Source: Lutimaribacter_A marinistellae | GTDB lineage: Bacteria; Pseudomonadota; Alphaproteobacteria; Rhodobacterales; Rhodobacteraceae | Length of the DNA: 64,000 nucleotides | Direction: 5' to 3' | Assembly: GCF_042648365.1 (NCBI RefSeq) | Contig: NZ_JBHRXI010000017.1 | Span: forward strand, 186,001 to 250,000 | In this document: positions 1 through 8,770 of the stretch, in pieces | Layout: each line of letters begins with the position of its first letter | Numbering within the stretch: position 1 is the first letter of the stretch | Notes under the pieces: model-generated | Database searches by the model: none | Told to the model about the DNA's origin: nothing | The model's input: only the letters and a program-made list of their open reading frames with translations | Made by a program: the position numbers and the translations under genes

Positions 1-145
1 CTCTTTCATCCTGTATGCCCAGCGGTCGGCGGATCAATGGGGCGGCATCGCAATCGTGTTCATGTCTGTCACGGGACTCGGCCCCGTGGTGTTGGGCCTG
101 TGGTTGGGTGCCCTGGCCGGTTGGTGGCGAACGCGCGGCAAGTGA
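1..145 (+). CDS. C-terminal end of small membrane protein (DUF2484-like), 5' truncated
   Basis: An open frame enters from the left edge (first complete codon at base 2) and stops at the TGA at 143-145, leaving 47 residues. The visible part has a hydrophobic stretch rich in Gly, Leu and Val followed by a short basic tail (WWRTRGK), which looks like the last membrane segment of a small inner-membrane protein. In Rhodobacterales a small DUF2484 protein sits between murC and murB, and this fragment lies exactly upstream of murB. The family assignment rests on position and hydrophobic character only; no diagnostic motif is visible. Confidence 0.6.
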   Translation, partial: SFILYAQRSADQWGGIAIVFMSVTGLGPVVLGLWLGALAGWWRTRGK

Positions 146-209
146 GGGCGTTGTTCCCATGGCGAGGTTCGCGTTACATGCGCGCCAACAGGCAAAGGAA
201 GACACAATC

Positions 210-1136
210 ATGATCGACAGCGACGGCATCCGTGGCAAGCTGACCGCCCAGAGGGACTTGTCCGAACTGACTTGGCTACGCGTGGGTGGGCCTGCCGACT
301 GGCTGTTTCAGCCTGCCGATCTGGAGGACTTGCAGCAGATGCTGCGCCGGTTGCCGCAGGACGTTAGCGTCTTTCCCATGGGCGTGGGGTCCAACCTGAT
401 CGTGCGGGACGGCGGGCTGCGGGCGATGGTGATCCGGCTGGGCCGTGGGTTCAATGCCATTAAGGTTGAAGGACGGACGGTGACAGCGGGGGCGGCGGCG
501 CTCGACGCCCATGTTGCGCGCAAGGCCGCCGATGCGGGGGTTGATCTGACCTTTCTGCGCACCATTCCGGGTTCGGTCGGCGGTGCGGTGCGGATGAACG
601 CGGGCTGCTACGGGACCTACACGGCCGACGTGTTGCGCGGCGTGACTGTCGTTACCCGGCAGGGCGACTTGCGTCATCTGCAACCGCAGGAATTGAACCT
701 GCGCTACCGACAATCGGACCTGCCCGTGGGTGCCGTCCTGGTCGAAGCGGTGTTCGAGGGGCCGCCGGGCGATCCGGAGGCGTTGAACGCGCGCATGGAA
801 GAGCAACTGGCCAAGCGCGACGCAACGCAACCCACAAAGGACCGCAGCGCCGGGTCGACCTTTCGCAATCCCGCCGGGTTTTCGTCGACCGGGCGGGCCG
901 ACGACGTTCACGATCTCAAGGCGTGGAAGGTCATCGACGAGGCAGGGATGCGCGGCGCGCGGCTGGGCGGGGCGCAGATGTCGGAGAAACACTCCAACTT
1001 TCTCATCAATGCCGGTGGCGCAACCGCCGCTGATCTCGAAGGTCTGGGCGAGGCGGTGCGAAAAAAGGTTTACGAGACGAGCGGCATCACGCTAGAGTGG
1101 GAAATCATGCGGGTCGGCGATCCGCGACAAGAATGA
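210..1136 (+). CDS. murB: UDP-N-acetylenolpyruvoylglucosamine reductase MurB
   Basis: Cytosolic FAD enzyme that uses NADPH to reduce UDP-GlcNAc-enolpyruvate to UDP-MurNAc, the second committed step of peptidoglycan precursor synthesis. The product is 308 residues, normal for MurB. The N-terminal FAD domain shows MGVGSNLIVRDGG and TIPGSVGGAVRMNAG. The C-terminal part has the GSTFRNP motif with the catalytic serine, and SEKHSNFLIN. I chose the ATG at 210 because AAGGAAGA lies 6 bases before it; an in-frame ATG at 162 would add 16 residues with no homologous look. It lies 64 bases after the preceding membrane gene and 118 bases before ddl. Confidence 0.96.
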   Translation: MIDSDGIRGKLTAQRDLSELTWLRVGGPADWLFQPADLEDLQQMLRRLPQDVSVFPMGVGSNLIVRDGGLRAMVIRLGRGFNAIKVEGRTVTAGAAALDAHVARKAADAGVDLTFLRTIPGSVGGAVRMNAGCYGTYTADVLRGVTVVTRQGDLRHLQPQELNLRYRQSDLPVGAVLVEAVFEGPPGDPEALNARMEEQLAKRDATQPTKDRSAGSTFRNPAGFSSTGRADDVHDLKAWKVIDEAGMRGARLGGAQMSEKHSNFLINAGGATAADLEGLGEAVRKKVYETSGITLEWEIMRVGDPRQE

Positions 1137-1254
1137 ACCCCGCATCCGTTAACCCTTTCAGGCAGTTACTCGACAGAGTTCAGGGGCGGAATCCGGGGAA
1201 AAACGAACGATAACGGACCCGCCAAAAGGGTTCGGGGACATTGAGGCGCTAATC

Positions 1255-2175
1255 GTGGGTCAGTCGAGCAGGACACCCCGGAAAGTGGCGGTATTGATGG
1301 GCGGACCTTCGGCCGAGCGCGAGGTGTCGCTCAGCAGCGGACGGGAATGCGCAACCGCCCTGAGGGGAGAAGGATACGAAGTGGTCGAGCTGGATGCCGG
1401 CTCTGACCTGTGCGCGCGGCTTGTCCAGACTTCGCCAGATGTCGTATTCAACGCGCTCCATGGACGGTGGGGCGAGGATGGTTGCGTTCAGGGGATGCTG
1501 GAATGGCTGCGCATCCCGTATACCCATTCCGGCGTCCTTTCCTCCGCGTTGGCCATGGACAAACAGCGCAGCAAGGAAGTCTATCGGGCCGCCGGGCTGC
1601 CGGTGGTCGAAAGCGTGATCGTCGACAAGTCCGAAGTAGAGGCGCGGCATGTTCTGACCCCGCCTTACGTGGTCAAGCCGAACAACGAAGGTTCCTCTGT
1701 CGGGATATACATCGTGCACGAGGCCGCGAACGGCCCGCCCAAACTGGGCGCCGATATGCCCGCACAGGTGATGGTCGAGCAATATGTGCCGGGGCGCGAA
1801 CTTACTACGACAGTGGTTGGGGACCGCGCGGTCAGCGTGACCGACATCATCACCGATGGCTGGTACGATTACGCCGCGAAATACGCGCCCGGCGGATCGC
1901 GGCATGAAATTCCCGCGAAAGTTCCCGAGGAAATCTTCGAGCTTTGCCTCGATTATGCCTTGCGCGCGCATCGGGCGCTGGGATGTCGTGGTGTCAGCCG
2001 GACCGATTTCCGCTGGGACGAGTCCAAGGGCGCTGCCGGTTTGTTCCTGCTGGAGACGAATACGCAACCCGGGATGACCCCCACATCGCTCGTGCCAGAG
2101 CAGGCGGGCGAGTTGGGAATGAGCTTTGGTGAGCTTTGTGCTTGGATGGTGGAGGACGCCTCATGCGACAGATGA
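1255..2175 (+). CDS. ddl: D-alanine--D-alanine ligase
   Basis: Cytosolic ATP-grasp ligase that joins two D-alanines for the peptidoglycan stem peptide. The 306-residue product begins after a short leader with VAVLMGGPSAEREVSLSSG, the substrate-binding N-terminal domain. It carries VVKPNNEGSSVG in the central ATP-grasp region and ends with LLETNTQPGMTPTSLVP, whose Glu and Asn bind the metal-ATP. The start is a GTG at 1255 with GAGG about 9 bases upstream; the next in-frame ATG (1297) falls inside the conserved GGPSAERE block. The stop overlaps the start of ftsQ by 13 bases, implying coupled translation. Confidence 0.96.
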   Translation: MGQSSRTPRKVAVLMGGPSAEREVSLSSGRECATALRGEGYEVVELDAGSDLCARLVQTSPDVVFNALHGRWGEDGCVQGMLEWLRIPYTHSGVLSSALAMDKQRSKEVYRAAGLPVVESVIVDKSEVEARHVLTPPYVVKPNNEGSSVGIYIVHEAANGPPKLGADMPAQVMVEQYVPGRELTTTVVGDRAVSVTDIITDGWYDYAAKYAPGGSRHEIPAKVPEEIFELCLDYALRAHRALGCRGVSRTDFRWDESKGAAGLFLLETNTQPGMTPTSLVPEQAGELGMSFGELCAWMVEDASCDR

Positions 2176-3170
2176 GCCGCCGCTTGCTGCCGGTCCTTTT
2201 CCGACCCAAGCCGCTGGTCGCGCAGGACGCCCGCTATGAAAGCGGCGAGACGGGCGAAGAGGTCGATCATCCCATCCGCATCGATACCGGTGGGCGATTG
2301 CGGCAAGCTGCGCGCAAGGCCGACCCGGCGCCATCGCGGCTGGCGTGGCGTATTCAGCGCCTGATGCTGACACCCGGCATCCGGCTTGGGCTGCGGTTCG
2401 GTGTACCGTTCTGCCTGACACTGGCAGTGACCAGCGCCTTTCTCGCAAATGAAGAGCGTCGCGACGCCTTGCGTGCCTTTGTCGCCGACACCCGTGCCTC
2501 GATCCAGGAGCGCCCCGAATTCATGGTCAAGCTATTGGCCATCGACGGTGCGGGCCCGAACCTGGACGCGGATATCCGCGAGGTCGTGTCTGTCGATTTC
2601 CCTATAAGCTCTTTCGAGCTGGACGTGGAGCGGATCCGCGACGTGGTGACCGGGCTCGACCCCGTCAAAACCGCAGCGGTTCGTGTCCGGCCCGGCGGCA
2701 TCTTGCAGATCGACGTCGAAGAGCGGCAGCCAGTGATGTTGTGGCGCACGCGCAACGGCCTCGAGATGCTGGACGAAACCGGTGCGCATGTCGATAACCT
2801 CGCGGCGCGGGCCGATCGTCCGGACTTGCCCCTGATGGCCGGGCAGGGTGCGAACACACGCGTCGACGAGGCTTTGGCCCTGTTCCGCGCAGCCGCGCCC
2901 TTGGGCGAGAGGTTGCGCGGCATCGAGCGTATAGGCGAGCGGCGGTGGGACATTGTCCTTGATCGCGACCAACGCATTCAGCTTCCGACCACGCGACCTG
3001 TTCAGGCACTTGAGCGTGTTCTGGCCGTCAGCGAGGTTCAGGACCTGCTGGAGCGGGACGTCGCGGTGGTCGACATGCGGATTTCGAACCGGCCTACCAT
3101 CCGCATGTCCGAGGCGGCAGTGACGGAATGGTGGCGCATGAAAGCAGCAGCAACAGCGGGCAGGCAGTGA
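2163..3170 (+). CDS. ftsQ: Cell division protein FtsQ
   Basis: Bitopic inner-membrane divisome protein that links the early Z-ring components to the septal synthesis enzymes. The 335-residue product has a long, Arg-rich cytoplasmic N-terminus of about 75 residues, one membrane segment (about residues 79-96, around PFCLTLAVTSAFLA), then a periplasmic POTRA domain (starting near FMVKLLAIDG, containing VRPGGILQIDVEERQP) and the FtsQ/DivIB C-terminal part. The start at 2163 is set by GGAGG at 2151-2155 with 7-base spacing; it overlaps ddl. The stop overlaps a possible GTG start of ftsA. The long cytoplasmic tail is usual for this group. Confidence 0.93.
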   Translation: MRQMSRRLLPVLFRPKPLVAQDARYESGETGEEVDHPIRIDTGGRLRQAARKADPAPSRLAWRIQRLMLTPGIRLGLRFGVPFCLTLAVTSAFLANEERRDALRAFVADTRASIQERPEFMVKLLAIDGAGPNLDADIREVVSVDFPISSFELDVERIRDVVTGLDPVKTAAVRVRPGGILQIDVEERQPVMLWRTRNGLEMLDETGAHVDNLAARADRPDLPLMAGQGANTRVDEALALFRAAAPLGERLRGIERIGERRWDIVLDRDQRIQLPTTRPVQALERVLAVSEVQDLLERDVAVVDMRISNRPTIRMSEAAVTEWWRMKAAATAGRQ

Positions 3171-3175
3171 CGAAG

Positions 3176-4513
3176 ATGATGACCGATCTCTACCAGTCTC
3201 AACGGGCAATGCGGCAGATGCGCCGCCAGGCGATGCAGCGTGGCGTGGTGGCCATTCTGGACGTGGGCAGCTCCAAGATCGCCTGCCTTGTGCTGCGGTT
3301 CGACGGCTCGGCGCGGCTCTCCGAGGATTCCGGGATCGGCTCGATGGCAGGGCAGACCGGGTTTCGGGTGATCGGCGCGGCGACGACACGCTCGCGCGGG
3401 GTGCAGTTCGGTGAAATCACCGCCATGCAGGAGACCGAGCGCGCGATCCGGACCGCATTGCAAGCCGCGCAGAAGATGGCGGACATTCGCGTGGACCACG
3501 TGATCGCCTGCTTTTCGGGAGCGAACCCGCGATCCTATGGCCTCGATGCCAAGGTCGATCTTGAGGCGCAGGTCGTTACCGAGGCCGAGATCGGTCGTGT
3601 GCTCAATGAATGTGAAGTGCCTGAATATGGCCCCGGACGCGAAGTGCTGCATGCGCAGCCGGTCAATTTCGCGCTCGACCATCGTTCGGGCCTGATCGAT
3701 CCGCGCGGCCAGCTTGGCCAGAGCCTGTCGGTGGACATGCACATGCTTACGGTGGACTCGGCGGCGATCCAGAACCTTGTGCACTGCATACAGCGCTGCG
3801 ACCTCGAACTCGCGGGTATCGCCAACTCGGCCTATGTGTCGGGGATTTCGGCTTTGGTCGAGGACGAGCAGGAGCTGGGCGCGGCCTGCATCGACATGGG
3901 GGGCGGTACGACCTCGATCTCGATCTTCATGAAGAAGCACATGATTTATTCCGATTGCGTGCGCATGGGCGGCGATCACGTGACCGGCGACATTTCGATG
4001 GGGTTCGGTCTGCCGATGGCCACGGCTGAGCGGATCAAGACCTTTTGCGGTGGCGTGCATGCCACCGGAGCGGATGATCGGGACCATATCGACGTGGGGG
4101 GCGATACCGGCGACTGGGAACATGACCGCCGCACCATCACCCGCGCCGAGCTGATCGGCATCATGCGTCCGCGGGTCGAGGAGATCCTCGAAGAGGTAAG
4201 GGCGCGTCTCGACGCTGCCGGGTTCGACCATCTGCCCAGCCAGCAGATCGTTCTGACTGGTGGTGCAAGCCAGGTTATGGGGCTCGATGGGCTAGCCAGC
4301 CGCATCCTCGGCCAGCGCGTGCGCCTCGGACGTCCATTGCGTGTCCACGGTCTGCCACAATCGGCCACTGGAGCCGGGTTCTCGTCGGCTGTGGGCCTGA
4401 GCCTCTTTGCGGCCCATCCTCAGGACGAATGGTGGGATTTCGAGATCCCTGTTGATCGTTACCCTGCCAAGTCGCTGCGGCGCGCAGTCAGGTGGTTCAA
4501 GGACAATTGGTAA
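3176..4513 (+). CDS. ftsA: Cell division protein FtsA
   Basis: Actin-like ATPase that tethers FtsZ filaments to the membrane and recruits later divisome proteins. The 445-residue product shows the actin-fold phosphate loops: VVAILDVGSSKIACLVL near the N-terminus and AACIDMGGGTTSISIF in the middle, plus QIVLTGGASQVMGL (adenosine loop). The SHS2/1C subdomain lies between the first two. The C-terminus is short and basic (RRAVRWFKDNW), matching the amphipathic membrane-targeting helix of FtsA. Possible starts are GTG 3167, ATG 3176 and ATG 3179; AGGCAG at 3162-3167 best fits 3176. It follows ftsQ directly. Confidence 0.94.
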   Translation: MMTDLYQSQRAMRQMRRQAMQRGVVAILDVGSSKIACLVLRFDGSARLSEDSGIGSMAGQTGFRVIGAATTRSRGVQFGEITAMQETERAIRTALQAAQKMADIRVDHVIACFSGANPRSYGLDAKVDLEAQVVTEAEIGRVLNECEVPEYGPGREVLHAQPVNFALDHRSGLIDPRGQLGQSLSVDMHMLTVDSAAIQNLVHCIQRCDLELAGIANSAYVSGISALVEDEQELGAACIDMGGGTTSISIFMKKHMIYSDCVRMGGDHVTGDISMGFGLPMATAERIKTFCGGVHATGADDRDHIDVGGDTGDWEHDRRTITRAELIGIMRPRVEEILEEVRARLDAAGFDHLPSQQIVLTGGASQVMGLDGLASRILGQRVRLGRPLRVHGLPQSATGAGFSSAVGLSLFAAHPQDEWWDFEIPVDRYPAKSLRRAVRWFKDNW

Positions 4514-4910
4514 AGGCGGCCGGTTGGACGAGAGAAATGAGTGATCCGGCGGAATTCTTGGCACATGCGTTACCACAGGTGGGTGACAGGCTTGAACGAT
4601 AATGCTACAGGTTGAGTGACGGCCCGAAAGAGGCCGCATCCGGGGCGAGCAGGTCCCCAACACATCAAGTTCCGTTATGCCGCGCTGGGATCGCCAAGCG
4701 CGGTCGGATCGTCTTTATGTGTTCAAATGCGCTCGTCCCCTATATCTGGCCAGCTCGGCAAAATTTCGCGGGTTTCCGCCAGAAAATTTCCATATTTTGT
4801 TGCATTTTTGCGTTTTTGGCGTGACGCGGGGCATCGGGACGCGTAGTGTTACCCACAGGATAGGCAGAAAAAGCCCCGCAAAGGCGGGCGATAGAACAGG
4901 CGGACAGAGC
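4514..4910 (+). other. 397-base ftsA-ftsZ intergenic region, probable ftsZ control region
   Basis: No credible gene lies here: the short frames in it are upstream extensions of ftsZ without family resemblance. It holds a small hairpin (CGGCC at 4620-4624 region paired with GGCCG) without a T run, an AT-rich stretch at about 4758-4820 that is the likeliest place for an ftsZ promoter, and a near-consensus DnaA box TTACCCACA at 4849-4857. I did not find a GANTC (CcrM) site or a clear TTAA-N7-TTAA (CtrA) site. The length and composition suggest that ftsZ is controlled separately from ftsQA. Confidence 0.5.
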
Positions 4911-6557
4911 ATGACATTAAACCTTTCGATGCCCGGTCAAGATGAGCTGAAGCCCCGGATTACCGTTTTCGGTGTGGGCGGGGCGGGCGGAAACGCCGTG
5001 AACAACATGATCGAGAAGATGCTCGACGGGGTTGACTTCGTCGTGGCCAACACCGACGCGCAGGCCTTGCAGCAGAGTCGCGCCGAGAACCGCGTCCAGT
5101 TGGGCGTCAAGGTGACCGAAGGCTTGGGCGCAGGTGCGCGGGCCAGCGTGGGCGCCGCTGCCGCCGAAGAAAGCATCGAGCAGATCGTCGATCACCTAGC
5201 CGGTGCGCATATGTGTTTCATCACTGCCGGAATGGGCGGCGGAACCGGCACCGGCGCCGCCCCGATCATTGCGCAGGCCGCGCGTGAGTTAGGCGTTCTG
5301 ACGGTCGGTGTCGTGACCAAGCCGTTCCAATTCGAAGGCGCCAAACGCATGCGCCAGGCCGAAGACGGCGTCGATGCCCTGCAGAAGGTCGTCGACACGC
5401 TGATCATCATCCCGAACCAGAACCTGTTCCGCCTCGCCAACGAGAAGACGACCTTTACCGAGGCGTTCTCGATGGCCGACGACGTGTTGTACCAGGGTGT
5501 GAAGGGTGTGACCGACCTGATGGTGCGCCCGGGCCTCATCAACCTCGACTTCGCCGATGTAAGGGCCGTGATGGACGAGATGGGCAAGGCCATGATGGGA
5601 ACCGGCGAGGCCGAGGGCGAAGATCGCGCCATGCAGGCCGCCGAGAAGGCCATCGCCAACCCGCTGCTCGACGAGATCAGCCTGAACGGCGCAAAGGGTG
5701 TCCTGATCAACATCACCGGCGGTCACGACCTGACACTGTTCGAACTGGACGAAGCGGCAAACGTGATCCGCGAAAAAGTCGATCCCGAAGCCAACATCAT
5801 CGTCGGCTCGACGCTGGATACCGGGATGGAAGGTGCGATGCGCGTGTCCGTCGTCGCGACCGGGATCGATGCTTCCGAAAACCAGAACGACATTCCGGTG
5901 CCGCGTCGCCCGATGTCGGCCCCGCTCAAGCAGAAAGTGTCTGCCGAAGAGCCGGTCGAAGAAAAGCCCGCGCCGCTTCCACTGACCGAGCCAGCACTGG
6001 CGCCCGTCGCTGAAGCGGCCGAAGAGCCGAGCCTCTTCGAAACCATGAATGTCGAGGAAACTGCGGCGCAGGATCTCGGCGAGGACATCTTTGACGACGA
6101 ACCCGAACTCCTTGACGATGACGGTTTGCCGCCGCCGGCCTACCAGCCGAAAGTAGCCGCGTTCGAGCCGCTTCAGGATTTCGCGGAAACACCAGCCGAA
6201 ACCTTTGTCGCGCCGCGTGCTCCCGCACCGGGTACACCGTCGCCCGAGGCGATTCAGCGATTGCAGACCGCAGTCCGTAACGCGCCGCGTAGCCAAGGAC
6301 AAAGCCAGCCAGCCGCCCCCCAGACGCCGCCCGCCCAACCGCAGGTGGGGCAGGAAAAGCCGCGATTTGGCTTCAATCGCCTCATCGACCGGATGACCGG
6401 CCATGCAGCTGACACGCCCGCACAGCCGCCGCGCCAACAACCGCAAGTGCGCCCGCAGGACAACACGGCACATGCCCAACCTCAGCATCAGGCAGAGCCG
6501 GACCCGGAGCAGGAGCGCATTGAAATCCCCGCCTTCCTGCGGCGTCAAGCCAACTGA
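4911..6557 (+). CDS. ftsZ: Cell division protein FtsZ
   Basis: Tubulin-like GTPase that polymerises into the Z ring at midcell. The 548-residue product has the nucleotide-binding GGAGGNAV (residues 23-30) and the tubulin signature GGGTGTG (109-115), followed by the T7-loop region with NLDFADVRAVM. After about residue 320 there is a long Pro/Ala/Glu/Gln-rich linker, much longer than in E. coli FtsZ, and a conserved C-terminal peptide IEIPAFLRRQAN that binds FtsA and other partners. The ATG at 4911 precedes the conserved N-terminus; the open frame extends further upstream but has no homologous content. A strong terminator follows. Confidence 0.97.
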   Translation: MTLNLSMPGQDELKPRITVFGVGGAGGNAVNNMIEKMLDGVDFVVANTDAQALQQSRAENRVQLGVKVTEGLGAGARASVGAAAAEESIEQIVDHLAGAHMCFITAGMGGGTGTGAAPIIAQAARELGVLTVGVVTKPFQFEGAKRMRQAEDGVDALQKVVDTLIIIPNQNLFRLANEKTTFTEAFSMADDVLYQGVKGVTDLMVRPGLINLDFADVRAVMDEMGKAMMGTGEAEGEDRAMQAAEKAIANPLLDEISLNGAKGVLINITGGHDLTLFELDEAANVIREKVDPEANIIVGSTLDTGMEGAMRVSVVATGIDASENQNDIPVPRRPMSAPLKQKVSAEEPVEEKPAPLPLTEPALAPVAEAAEEPSLFETMNVEETAAQDLGEDIFDDEPELLDDDGLPPPAYQPKVAAFEPLQDFAETPAETFVAPRAPAPGTPSPEAIQRLQTAVRNAPRSQGQSQPAAPQTPPAQPQVGQEKPRFGFNRLIDRMTGHAADTPAQPPRQQPQVRPQDNTAHAQPQHQAEPDPEQERIEIPAFLRRQAN

Positions 6558-6581
6558 TAGCGGTCACGAAACAAGGAAAAG

Positions 6582-6605
6582 GGCCACCCTTTGGTGGCCT
6601 TTTTT
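6582..6605 (+). terminator. Rho-independent terminator after ftsZ
   Basis: Perfect 7-bp stem GGCCACC (6582-6588) / GGTGGCC (6593-6599) with a 4-base loop, followed by six Ts. It lies 24 bases after the ftsZ stop and separates ftsZ from lpxC. Confidence 0.93.
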
Positions 6606-6769
6606 CGTTTGAAATCAACGGTTCCAACAGGCGTAGGCACGGTTTCGCCCAACTGTTACGAACATGTTTCATTTGGTTGCAAAGTTTGAGTTGAGTGACG
6701 AGGGGGGCTCCCTTACCTGAGTGTCAACCCGGTGCTTAAGACATCGGAAACTACTGACAGAGGCTCGTC

Positions 6770-7690
6770 TTGCAAAGCACGCTCAAATCCCCGGTCACGT
6801 TCAAGGGCGTCGGTCTCCATAGCGGGAAACCGGCCACCATGGTTCTGCGCCCGGCGGCAGCCGGACACGGCATCTGGTTCAAGCGGACGGATATCGAGCT
6901 TGGCGACGCGCTGATCCCAGCGCTTTATGATGTTGTTGAACAAACGCCGCTTTGCACCCGCTTGGTGAACCGGGCAGGGGTCTCGGTGTCGACAGTCGAA
7001 CATATAATGGCGGCCCTTGCAGGATGCGGCGTGCACAACGCATTGATCGAGATCGACGGACCCGAAGTTCCGATCATGGATGGTTCGTCGGTGGACTTCG
7101 TGCGAGGCATCATGGCGCGCGGAACCCAGCGGCAGGCCGTCCCCGTGCTGGCCTACCAGGTGCTAGAGCCGGTGACGGTCGAACGCGATGGAGCACGCGC
7201 CACCCTGCTTCCGTCCGACCGGCTGGAGATCGAGTTTCACATCGATTTCGAGGATGCGGCGATCGGCCGGCAGAGCATGTCCCTCGACATGCGCAACGGA
7301 ACGTTTGCACGCGAACTCAGCGATAGCCGCACATTCTGTCGGCGTTCGGATGTCGAGGCGATGCACGCCAACGGGCTGGCCCTAGGCGGAACGCTCGAAA
7401 ACGCGGTGGTTGTCGATGGTGACCAGATTCTGACGCCGGGCGGGTTGCGCCATGCAGACGAAGCGGTTCGACACAAGATGCTTGACGCCTTGGGCGACCT
7501 GAACCTCGCCGGCGGGCCGATCCTTGGCCATTACGTTGGCGACAAGGCTGGGCATTCGTTGACCAACGCGCTGCTTCGCAAGCTGTTCGACACGCCAGGT
7601 GCGGTGCGCCCGGTTTTGTGCTCGCCGGATCAGACCGCCTGCCTGCCGGGCGAGGGGCTGGTGCGCGCCGAAATTCCGCAAGTCGCCTGA
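6770..7690 (+). CDS. lpxC: UDP-3-O-acyl-N-acetylglucosamine deacetylase LpxC
   Basis: Zinc enzyme that carries out the committed step of lipid A synthesis, removing the acetyl group from UDP-3-O-acyl-GlcNAc. The 306-residue product starts MQSTLKSPVTFKGVGLHSGK, typical of LpxC. Zinc-ligand regions are visible: STVEHIMAAL (first His) and RHKMLDALGDLNLAG (His and Asp), and the later GHSLTNALLRKL carries the catalytic His. The start is a TTG at 6770, supported by AGAGG about 8 bases upstream and by the conserved N-terminus. It is a single gene between the ftsZ terminator and its own terminator at 7712-7742. Confidence 0.96.
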   Translation: MQSTLKSPVTFKGVGLHSGKPATMVLRPAAAGHGIWFKRTDIELGDALIPALYDVVEQTPLCTRLVNRAGVSVSTVEHIMAALAGCGVHNALIEIDGPEVPIMDGSSVDFVRGIMARGTQRQAVPVLAYQVLEPVTVERDGARATLLPSDRLEIEFHIDFEDAAIGRQSMSLDMRNGTFARELSDSRTFCRRSDVEAMHANGLALGGTLENAVVVDGDQILTPGGLRHADEAVRHKMLDALGDLNLAGGPILGHYVGDKAGHSLTNALLRKLFDTPGAVRPVLCSPDQTACLPGEGLVRAEIPQVA

Positions 7691-7711
7691 TTTTCCGATC
7701 TTTGATGTCTT

Positions 7712-7742
7712 GCCCGTCCGTGATCTGCCACGGGCGGGTTTT
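7712..7742 (+). terminator. Rho-independent terminator after lpxC
   Basis: An 11-position stem (7712-7722 with 7729-7739, two wobble pairs included) closes a 6-base loop ATCTGC and runs into a short T stretch ending at 7742. It is 21 bases after the lpxC stop. Confidence 0.8.
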
Positions 7743-7805
7743 CGCTGTCGAAACGGCCCTGTGCAACAGGCTTGCCCGACATGCGCGCAGCAGGTGTTAA
7801 AGGCG

Positions 7806-7834
7806 TTTTGCCCCGGAATTTTATGTGCTAGACC
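7806..7834 (+). promoter_or_regulatory. Possible bamD promoter
   Basis: TTTTGC at 7806-7811 and TAGACC at 7829-7834 are separated by 17 bases and lie 57 bases before the bamD ATG, downstream of the lpxC terminator. The -35 match is poor; the -10 resembles sites common in alphaproteobacteria. This is pattern matching only. Confidence 0.3.
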
Positions 7835-7891
7835 GGGCCACAATCCGGGGGCAAACACACCGGACAAGGCGGACGACAAGGATTAGGCAGG

Positions 7892-8749
7892 ATGAGCGGC
7901 ATGCGTGCAGGGGCAAGATGGATCAGCGCGATTCTCCTCGTTCTTTTGCTGGCCGCCTGCAGCGGTGGCGGACCGTTCCGTCAGGCTGCCGACCGCACCC
8001 AGAACCTTGAAGGGTACACTGCCGAACAGATTTTCGAGCGCGGCGAGTACGAGCTGTCGCAGAACCGTCCGGATGACGCGGCGTGGTACTTCTCCGAAGT
8101 TGAGCGGCTTTATCCATATTCGGACTGGGCCAAGCGGGCGCTGATAATGCAGGCCTTCGCCTTTCACAGCGGCAAGGACTATCCCGAAAGCCGTTCGGCG
8201 GCGCAGCGTTTCATCGATTTCTACCCGACCGACGAGGACGCGGCCTATGCGCAATACCTCCTTGCCCTCAGCTATTACGATCAGATCGACGAGGTCGGTC
8301 GCGACCAGGGCCTGACATTCCAGGCGCTGCAGGCGCTACGCACTGTGATCGAGGTGTATCCCGACAGCGAATACGCGACCTCGGCGATCCTCAAGTTCGA
8401 CCTTGCCTTCAATCACCTCGCCGCCAAAGAGATGGAGATCGGTCGTTACTACCTGCGGCGACAGCACTACTCTGCCGCGATCAACCGGTTCCGTGTCGTG
8501 GTTGAGGATTTTCAGACCACGACCCACACGGCGGAGGCGTTGCACCGCTTGGTCGAGGCCTATCTCTCGCTCGGTCTGGTGAACGAGGCACAGACAGCGG
8601 GTGCGATCCTTGGACATAACTATCGATCGTCGGAGTGGTACGAAGCCAGCTACAAGTTGTTGACGGCGCGGGGCCTTGAAGCTCGCGATCTTGGCAACAA
8701 CTGGCTGAGCCAGATCTATCGCCAGTCGATCAAGGGCCAGTGGCTCTGA
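7892..8749 (+). CDS. bamD: Outer membrane assembly lipoprotein BamD
   Basis: Essential lipoprotein of the BAM complex that inserts beta-barrel proteins in the outer membrane. The 285-residue product has a lipoprotein signal: a basic N-terminus, hydrophobic ISAILLVLLL and the lipobox LAAC with the lipidated Cys at residue 23. The mature part is made of TPR-like helices, including AEQIFERGEYELSQNRPDDAA and the repeated A..YY-S.AI pattern near YYLRRQHYSAAINRFR, characteristic of BamD/ComL. It lies 201 bases after lpxC and 21 bases before recN, so bamD and recN are probably cotranscribed. Confidence 0.94.
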   Translation: MSGMRAGARWISAILLVLLLAACSGGGPFRQAADRTQNLEGYTAEQIFERGEYELSQNRPDDAAWYFSEVERLYPYSDWAKRALIMQAFAFHSGKDYPESRSAAQRFIDFYPTDEDAAYAQYLLALSYYDQIDEVGRDQGLTFQALQALRTVIEVYPDSEYATSAILKFDLAFNHLAAKEMEIGRYYLRRQHYSAAINRFRVVVEDFQTTTHTAEALHRLVEAYLSLGLVNEAQTAGAILGHNYRSSEWYEASYKLLTARGLEARDLGNNWLSQIYRQSIKGQWL

Positions 8750-8770
8750 CGGGCGGAGGTCTGCACGCGG

